This document shows, in pieces, positions 5,146 to 9,940 of a DNA stretch of 9,940 nt. Position numbers and translations under genes: made by a program. The notes below the pieces were generated by a model. The model did not search any database and was not told the DNA's origin. It saw only the letters and a list, made by a program, of their open reading frames with translations. Source of the stretch: Ruminococcaceae bacterium UBA6855. Lineage in GTDB: Bacteria > Bacillota > Clostridia > Oscillospirales > Acutalibacteraceae. Location: NCBI GenBank assembly GCA_002451755.1, contig DKDF01000065.1, positions 1-9,940 of the forward strand, written 5' to 3'. The stretch's first letter is position 1. Every line of letters starts with the position of its first letter.

Positions 5146-5899
5146 AAAAACACAAAAAGTGCCGACCGCGGTCTTAAAAATCGCGGCGGCGCTCTTCTGG
5201 ATATTTATATGGTTCATAGCGTCGCGCGCCGTCGGGTCGGAGCTGCTGCTCCCCTCCCCTGCCGTGACGCTCGCACGCCTTTGGGAGCTTGCACTCAAGG
5301 GCAGCTTCTGGCTCGCCGTGCTGCAATCGTTACTCAGAATCATTGCAGGCTGCGCTCTCGGCATAGCCGCGGGGTCAATACTCGGCGTGCTGACCGCCAT
5401 GTCGCGCGTGCTCTATGAGCTGTTCACGCCGCTGCTGACCGTCGTGCGCTCAACGCCTGTTGCCTCATTCATTATCCTCGCCCTCGTGTGGATAAAGCGG
5501 GACAACGTGGCTGTTTTCATAGCCTTTCTCATGGTTCTGCCGATACTTTGGGGCAATGTGAGCCGCGGAATAGCAGAGTGCGACCGCGATTTAATTGAAA
5601 TGGCACACATATTCCGCTTTTCTAAAAAAGATATGCTCAAAAAGATATATCTTCCGAGCGTCCGCCCGTATTTCTTCGCCGGATGCTCAACAGCGCTCGG
5701 TCTCTCATGGAAAGCCGGAGTCGCGGCAGAGGTGCTTAGCCTGCCGAAGCACGCACTCGGCAGTGAGCTGTATTATTCAAAGATATATCTCGAGACTCCG
5801 ACGCTCTTCGCGGTGACGCTAGTTGTTATTCTGTTGAGCGTTGCGCTCGAATTCGTTTTGCGCCTGATACTCAAAAAGACTGCGGGGTGGGAGAAATGA
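5120..5899 (+). CDS. ABC transporter permease, nitrate/sulfonate/taurine class
   Basis: This 259-residue integral membrane protein has about six hydrophobic segments, the first at about 18-36. It has the order of a binding-protein-dependent permease: LLPSPAVTLARLWELALKG near residue 43-61, VVRSTPVASFIILALVW at about 108-124, and the cytoplasmic EAA loop at 160-185 that docks the ATPase. In that loop the usual EAA-x3-G-x9-I-x-LP pattern is kept as E160 ... Y-LP (178-179), but the conserved Gly is Arg166. It should form the membrane channel for the solute delivered by the lipoprotein upstream. The start is taken at ATG 5120; GTG 5117 is equally in frame and better spaced from GGAGGAG. An extension to 5066 lies wholly within the binding-protein gene and is rejected. 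Its stop overlaps the ATPase start by 4 nt (ATGA), indicating translational coupling. Confidence 0.9.
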   Translation: MISTTQANKKTQKVPTAVLKIAAALFWIFIWFIASRAVGSELLLPSPAVTLARLWELALKGSFWLAVLQSLLRIIAGCALGIAAGSILGVLTAMSRVLYELFTPLLTVVRSTPVASFIILALVWIKRDNVAVFIAFLMVLPILWGNVSRGIAECDRDLIEMAHIFRFSKKDMLKKIYLPSVRPYFFAGCSTALGLSWKAGVAAEVLSLPKHALGSELYYSKIYLETPTLFAVTLVVILLSVALEFVLRLILKKTAGWEK

Positions 5900-6456
5900 T
5901 AGAGCTTCAAAACATCTCGAAATCGTTTGACGGCGTTTCGGTGCTCGATAACATAAGCGCAAAGATTCCCGACAGCGGGATTTTCGCGATATGCGGCGCA
6001 TCGGGAAGCGGAAAGACGACGCTGATGCGCATAATTTTAGGGCTCGAACAACCGGATTCCGGCAATATTTCCGGGCTCGAGGGCAAAAAGGCAGCTGTTG
6101 TTTTTCAGAATGACCGCCTGCTCCCGTGGCTGAGCGCGCTCGACAATGTTGCCGCCGTGTGTTCAAAGGAACGAGCAAAAGAGATGCTCGAAAAAGTTGA
6201 GCTTTCCGATGCATTGAACAAAAAGCCCGCCGAGCTCAGCGGCGGAATGTGCCGCAGGGTGGCGTTGGCGCGTGCGCTGGCGTTCGACGCGGACATTCTC
6301 CTGCTCGACGAGCCGTTCAAAGGGCTGGACACCGAGCTGCGCGGGCGGATAGTGAAGCTTGTCGAGAACTTCGCAAAAGCAAAGCCCGTTATACTCATCA
6401 CCCACGACCCGTGGGAAGTGTCGCTCGCAAAGGCAAAACTTGATATCGAAAAGTAA
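5896..6456 (+). CDS. ABC transporter ATP-binding protein
   Basis: This 186-residue cytoplasmic ATPase powers the transporter. It has all the core motifs in order: Walker A GASGSGKTT (34-42), Q-loop glutamine 71 in VFQNDRLLPWLSALDNV, signature LSGGM (114-118), Walker B ILLLDEP (134-140) with catalytic Glu139, D-loop GLD (143-145) and switch histidine 170 in ITHD. The LLPWLSALDNV block is typical of the SsuB/TauB/NrtD branch, which agrees with the neighbouring genes. It is short: relatives are usually about 240-260 residues, and the missing part is the C-terminal region after the switch loop. The signature has Met where Gln is usual. The start is ATG 5896, whose ATGA overlaps the permease stop; an in-frame GTG at 5887 is less likely. 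A terminator follows at once. Confidence 0.92.
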   Translation: MIELQNISKSFDGVSVLDNISAKIPDSGIFAICGASGSGKTTLMRIILGLEQPDSGNISGLEGKKAAVVFQNDRLLPWLSALDNVAAVCSKERAKEMLEKVELSDALNKKPAELSGGMCRRVALARALAFDADILLLDEPFKGLDTELRGRIVKLVENFAKAKPVILITHDPWEVSLAKAKLDIEK

Positions 6457-6490
6457 AAAATCCGGCTGTATCAAACAGCCGGCATTTTTT
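6455..6490. terminator. Bidirectional terminator between convergent operons
   Basis: CCGGCTGT (6462-6469) and ACAGCCGG (6475-6482) form a perfect 8-bp stem around ATCAA. T6 follows on the plus strand (6485-6490), and the A6 at 6455-6460 gives T6 on the minus strand. It ends the ABC operon from the left and nrnA from the right. The A and T tracts overlap the 3' ends of both genes. Confidence 0.9.
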
Positions 6491-7451
6491 ATTCATTTAC
6501 GCTGAAAGCTTTCTCGACCTGCTCAAGTACAAGCTTTTCCGCTTCGTCGCGGCTGCCTCTGATGCGGCAGCCCGCGGCTCTGACATGTCCGCCGCCGCCG
6601 AGTGCCTTGCATATCGCCGAGGCGTCTATCGGTGCGTGAGTACGGACGGAAATCTTGAATGTGCCGTCCTTGCCCTCTTTGAGGGTGATTCCCGCTTCCA
6701 CGCCCTCTATCTGACGCGAAAGCCCGGGGATGGCGTCGGTCTCGCTGTCATCCGCTCCGCTCTTTGCGAACATATCCTGCGTTATCGTAATCACCGCACA
6801 GCGGCCGTCGAAATACATCTTCAGCGAATCGAGCGCAAGGCGTTCGAGCTGAACATAGCTCAGGCTCTTCGTCTCGAAGAACACACGGTTTATCTCTGAT
6901 ATCTCCGCGCCGCACTCCATGAGCCTCGCTGCCAAAATATGCGTGCGGGCAGTTGTGTTCGAGAATTTGAAGCAGCCCGTATCCGTTGAAATGCCGGTAT
7001 ATAAACAGTTCGCTATCGCGGGGGTTATCTCGACTCCGAGCTCGTCGGCGAGCGGGCAGAGTATCTCCGCGCACGCCGCAGCGGTAGAGTCGACGCAGAA
7101 TTCCTTCGCGTATTCGGTGTTCGAGCCGTGGTGATCGATACAAAGGTCGACTCTGCCGCTGTACTTCTCCGCCGATTCGTCGGAGAGCAGCTTTATATCC
7201 GCCACATCGACTGCGGTTATGAACTTCGGCTCAAAGTCGCCGAAATTTTCAAGTCCCTCCGCCATAAAGCTGTATTTCGGGGCTATTTCATCCGCACATT
7301 CGAGTCGGCAGCGTTTGCCGAGCGACTGCAGCATATGCATCAGCGCATAGCCGCAGCCGAGCGTGTCGCCGTCCGGATGGGCGTGGCACAGCACGAGTAT
7401 ATCATCGTTTTCGCGCAGCAACTCTGCCGCGCGGGCAATGTCAATTCGCAT
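6489..7451 (-). CDS. nrnA: Bifunctional oligoribonuclease / PAP phosphatase NrnA (DHH family)
   Basis: This 320-residue DHH-DHHA1 phosphoesterase should degrade 2-5 nt RNA fragments and, in the family, dephosphorylate 3'-phosphoadenosine 5'-phosphate, in the cytoplasm with Mn2+. The DHH domain shows HAHPDGD (23-29), AVDVAD (80-85), DHH (106-108) with following GSN, and STDTGCF (155-161). The C-terminal DHHA1 domain ends with GGGGHVRAAG (285-294), the substrate-binding loop. Two Met codons are possible. The one at 7451 is chosen because GAAGGA lies 8 nt upstream, whereas it is only 2 nt from the Met at 7457. The gene overlaps the end of rbfA by 11 nt, as in many Firmicutes where nrnA follows rbfA. 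Unusually, a terminator rather than truB comes next. Confidence 0.93.
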   Translation of the reverse strand: MRIDIARAAELLRENDDILVLCHAHPDGDTLGCGYALMHMLQSLGKRCRLECADEIAPKYSFMAEGLENFGDFEPKFITAVDVADIKLLSDESAEKYSGRVDLCIDHHGSNTEYAKEFCVDSTAAACAEILCPLADELGVEITPAIANCLYTGISTDTGCFKFSNTTARTHILAARLMECGAEISEINRVFFETKSLSYVQLERLALDSLKMYFDGRCAVITITQDMFAKSGADDSETDAIPGLSRQIEGVEAGITLKEGKDGTFKISVRTHAPIDASAICKALGGGGHVRAAGCRIRGSRDEAEKLVLEQVEKAFSVNE

Positions 7452-7800
7452 CTTCATCTTCCTTCAGATCATCGAGCATACGGGCAATATTCATGCCGTG
7501 TTCTATCGAGTCGTCGGCGACGAACTTGAGCTCCGGGGTCTTGCGCAGACCTAATCTGTGCCCGACCTCGCGGCGGATATAGCCCATGGCGCTGTCAAGT
7601 CCCTTGACGGCTGTTTTTGCGTCGTCGATGCCGCTCATCGAGCTTACGAAAACCTTGGCAAACGAAGCGTCGGAGCTGACCTCGACCTTGACGACGGTGA
7701 GCAGCTTGCCCTGCACGCGCGGATCCTTGAGCTCGCGCATGACGGCAACTATCTCTCTTTTTATATCCTCGGATATTCTGTCAATTCTGTATCCTGCCAT
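7441..7800 (-). CDS. rbfA: Ribosome-binding factor A (30S maturation)
   Basis: This 119-residue protein has the full length and single KH-like domain of RbfA, which binds the 30S subunit during late 16S rRNA maturation and cold adaptation. Recognisable blocks are RIDRISEDIKREIVAVM near the N-terminus, LKDPRVQGKLLTVVKVEVSS (about 24-43), AKVFVSSM (48-55), and the C-terminal RREVGHRLGLRKTPEL-F (77-95) with DDSIEHGMNIARMLDDL. An upstream extension in frame lies within infB and is rejected. The start is ATG 7800, one base beyond the infB stop, with GAGGAG 13 nt upstream inside infB. The wide spacing and the near-touching stop suggest translational coupling to infB. The C-terminus is acidic (KEDEDAN). 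Confidence 0.95.
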   Translation of the reverse strand: MAGYRIDRISEDIKREIVAVMRELKDPRVQGKLLTVVKVEVSSDASFAKVFVSSMSGIDDAKTAVKGLDSAMGYIRREVGHRLGLRKTPELKFVADDSIEHGMNIARMLDDLKEDEDAN

Positions 7801-7801
7801 A

Positions 7802-9940
7802 TCAGTCGCGATACTCCTCGATGGTGAATGCCTCGAAGATATCGCCCTCCTTAATATCGTTGAACTTTGCAAGTCCTATGCCGCACTCAAAGTTCTGCGC
7901 GACCTCCTTGACATCGTCCTTAAAACGGCGCAGAGAAGAAATCTCGTCCTCGGTGATGACGACTCCATCGCGCACCACGCGAATCTTCGAGTTTCTTGTG
8001 ACCTTGCCGCTGAGGACATAGCAGCCGGCGATGTTGCCGACGGAGGAAATCTTAACTATCTGGCGGACTTCCGCTCTGCCCTGCTGAACCTCGCGGAACT
8101 TCGGAGCGAGCATGCCCTTGATAGCCGCCTGGATCTCGTCGATGCAGTCATAGATTATTCTGTAGCAGCGGATGTCAACTCCGTCGCGCTCGGCGTTCTG
8201 CGCCGCAACCGGATCGGGTCTGACATTGAAGCCGACGATTATCGCGTTCGATGCATTTGCAAGCATGACATCGGACTCGTTGATGGCGCCGACACCGCCG
8301 TGGATAATTTTAACTCTGACTTCCTCGTTCGAGAGCTTTTCAAGGCTCTGCTTAACAGCCTCGACCGAGCCCTGGACATCCGCTTTGACGATGATGTTGA
8401 GTTCTTTGAGCTCGCCCTCCTTGAGGGACGAGAAGAGGTTCTCGAGAGTAACTTTTTCAAAGGACTTGAACTGTTCCTCTTTCTGCTTCTGCTTTCTCTG
8501 CTCAACAAGCTCTCTTGCAAGGCGCTCGTCGCTGACTGCGTCGAATGCGTCGCCCGCCTGCGGAGCCTCCGCAAGACCCATTATCTCAACGGGGACGGAC
8601 GGACCCGCCTCGTTGACCTTTCTGCCCTTGTCGTCAACCATGACTCTGACGCGTCCGACGGACGTACCGGCAACGATAATATCGCCGGAATGGAGCGTAC
8701 CGTTCTGGACAAGGAGGGTAGCTATGGGACCTCTGTTCTTGTCGAGGCGAGCCTCTATAACTATACCCTTTGCCGCGCGGTTCGGGTTCGCCTTGAGCTC
8801 CTTCATCTCGGCAACAAGAAGTATTGCCTCGAGAAGCTTATCTATATTCATCTTTGTAACCGCCGAAACGGGCACGCATATCGTGTCGCCGCCCCACTCC
8901 TCGGGAATGAGGTCATATTCGGTCAGCTGCTGCATGATGCGGTCGGTGGTCACGCCGGGTTTATCCATCTTGTTTATAGCGACGATTATGTCAACTCCGG
9001 CTGCCTTTGCGTGGTTGATAGCCTCGATGGTCTGCGGCATGATTCCGTCATCCGCCGCGACAACGAGAACTGCGATATCCGTAGCCTGTGCGCCGCGCGC
9101 TCTCATCGAGGTGAACGCCGCATGGCCGGGAGTATCGAGGAAAGTTATCTTCTGACCGTTGAGGTCAACTCTGTATGCACCGATGTGCTGGGTGATGCCG
9201 CCCGCCTCTGTTGCGGTGACATCGGTGTGGCGTATGGCATCGAGAAGCGAGGTCTTGCCGTGGTCAACGTGACCCATGACAACGACGACCGGATCTCTCG
9301 GAGAAAGATCCTCCGCGGAGTCGTCGGAATCGTCGATTATTCTGTCCTCTATAGTGACAACGACTTCCTTTTCAGCCTTTGCACCGAGCTCGGTTGCGAC
9401 TATCGCGGCGGTGTCGTAGTCGATAACCTGGTTGACAGTCGCCATAACGCCGAGTGAGAACAGCTTCTTGACGACTTCAGCCGCAGTCATTTTGAGCATG
9501 GCGGCGAGGTCGGAGACAACTATCTCATCGGGTATTTTTACGACTATCTGCGGCTTCTTCGCGCGCTCTGCCGCTATACGGGCAAGGCGCTGAGCCTCGG
9601 TCTCGCGGCGCGAGGAACGCATACCCTGCTTGCGGTACTGCGTGGAGCGCTGCTTGAGCTTCTGCTTATGAACCGATCTGTCGCTCTGCATGCCGTTGTT
9701 GGCGGGGGCTATATTCTCATAGCGCTCGTTGTACTTGTCGAGCTCGACATTGCCGGCTCTCGTGTCAACGGTTCTGCGCTCGCCCTTTGTGCGCGACTGC
9801 ATCGGCTTGTTGTCATTCTTCTTTTTGGGTCTGTCCTCTGCCGGCTTCGCCGCCTGATTCTGCGCCTTTGCGGCGGGTTTCTCGGTCTTTGCGGCGGGCT
9901 TTGCATCCTTTGCGGGAGCAGCTTTCTGCGCGGGCTTTGC
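7802..9940 (-). CDS. infB: Translation initiation factor IF-2, 5' part missing
   Basis: IF-2 is the GTPase that brings initiator fMet-tRNA to the 30S subunit and promotes subunit joining. The frame stays open to the right edge of the window, giving 712 visible residues; a Met at 9802 is internal, not the start. The first part is a Lys/Ala/Pro-rich disordered stretch (9940 to about 9620), followed by the IF2-N segment PDEIVVSDLAAMLKM (about 9500-9535). The GTPase domain has G1 GHVDHGKT (9274-9251), G2-region GGITQHIGAY (9202-9173), G3 DTPGH (9136-9122) and G4 NKMD (8974-8963). The EF-Tu-like second domain, the IF-2 central domain (VRPDPVAAQNAE at about 8190-8230) and the C-terminal fMet-tRNA domain follow, ending IEEYRD. 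It heads the visible cluster infB-rbfA-nrnA; its promoter lies outside the window. Confidence 0.97.
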   Translation of the reverse strand, partial: AKPAQKAAPAKDAKPAAKTEKPAAKAQNQAAKPAEDRPKKKNDNKPMQSRTKGERRTVDTRAGNVELDKYNERYENIAPANNGMQSDRSVHKQKLKQRSTQYRKQGMRSSRRETEAQRLARIAAERAKKPQIVVKIPDEIVVSDLAAMLKMTAAEVVKKLFSLGVMATVNQVIDYDTAAIVATELGAKAEKEVVVTIEDRIIDDSDDSAEDLSPRDPVVVVMGHVDHGKTSLLDAIRHTDVTATEAGGITQHIGAYRVDLNGQKITFLDTPGHAAFTSMRARGAQATDIAVLVVAADDGIMPQTIEAINHAKAAGVDIIVAINKMDKPGVTTDRIMQQLTEYDLIPEEWGGDTICVPVSAVTKMNIDKLLEAILLVAEMKELKANPNRAAKGIVIEARLDKNRGPIATLLVQNGTLHSGDIIVAGTSVGRVRVMVDDKGRKVNEAGPSVPVEIMGLAEAPQAGDAFDAVSDERLARELVEQRKQKQKEEQFKSFEKVTLENLFSSLKEGELKELNIIVKADVQGSVEAVKQSLEKLSNEEVRVKIIHGGVGAINESDVMLANASNAIIVGFNVRPDPVAAQNAERDGVDIRCYRIIYDCIDEIQAAIKGMLAPKFREVQQGRAEVRQIVKISSVGNIAGCYVLSGKVTRNSKIRVVRDGVVITEDEISSLRRFKDDVKEVAQNFECGIGLAKFNDIKEGDIFEAFTIEEYRD

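Noticed and set aside
7586..9457. Long plus-strand open frame (623 codons) opposite infB and rbfA
   Set aside because: It is exactly antisense to two genes with unmistakable protein families, has no ribosome site or recognisable domain, and its leucine/aspartate-rich composition is what the complement of infB codons gives.

Overview
The window looks like a chromosomal segment of a low-to-mid-GC Clostridium-type Firmicute, most likely a gut Oscillospirales/Ruminococcaceae-like bacterium. The grounds are the gene order infB-rbfA-nrnA, strong AGGAGG-type ribosome sites, near-consensus sigma-A promoters (TTGACA/TATAAT), a PDTG-type cell-wall sorting signal, and GC-rich palindromic intergenic elements. 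This is inference from gene content; no rRNA or other taxonomic marker is present.

Layout. Positions 1-51 hold a possible plus-strand gene tail and a 13-bp hairpin terminator. Positions 52-384 carry no convincing gene but hold two palindromic structures. On the minus strand, 442-1035 encodes a secreted protein with a VPDTG sorting signal, 1237-2457 encodes a lipoprotein with a DUF4474-like core, and 2642-3226 encodes a YfbR-type HD-domain 5'-deoxynucleotidase. Each of these three has its own recognisable promoter. Divergent from yfbR, a plus-strand operon (3373-6456) encodes a CRP/FNR-family regulator followed by a lipoprotein solute-binding protein, an inner-membrane permease and an ATPase of the nitrate/sulfonate/thiamine-precursor ABC class. 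It closes at a bidirectional terminator (6455-6490) facing the 3' end of the minus-strand translation cluster nrnA (6489-7451), rbfA (7441-7800) and infB (7802 to beyond 9940, 5' truncated by the window edge).

How the genes work together. The regulator-transporter operon is the most interesting unit. It has a perfect-consensus promoter (17-bp spacer) with a 22-bp near-perfect palindrome over the predicted transcription start, so the regulator probably represses its own operon. Its effector is unlikely to be cAMP, because the usual Glu and Arg of the cyclic-nucleotide cassette are replaced. A 75-nt GC-rich cloverleaf-like element separates the regulator from the transporter genes. The transporter genes are translationally coupled by overlaps of 26 nt and 4 nt. 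The transported substrate cannot be read from the sequence. The infB-rbfA-nrnA cluster is ordinary translation/RNA-turnover housekeeping, except that truB does not follow nrnA. I saw no CRISPR array, transposase, tRNA, rRNA or phage gene.
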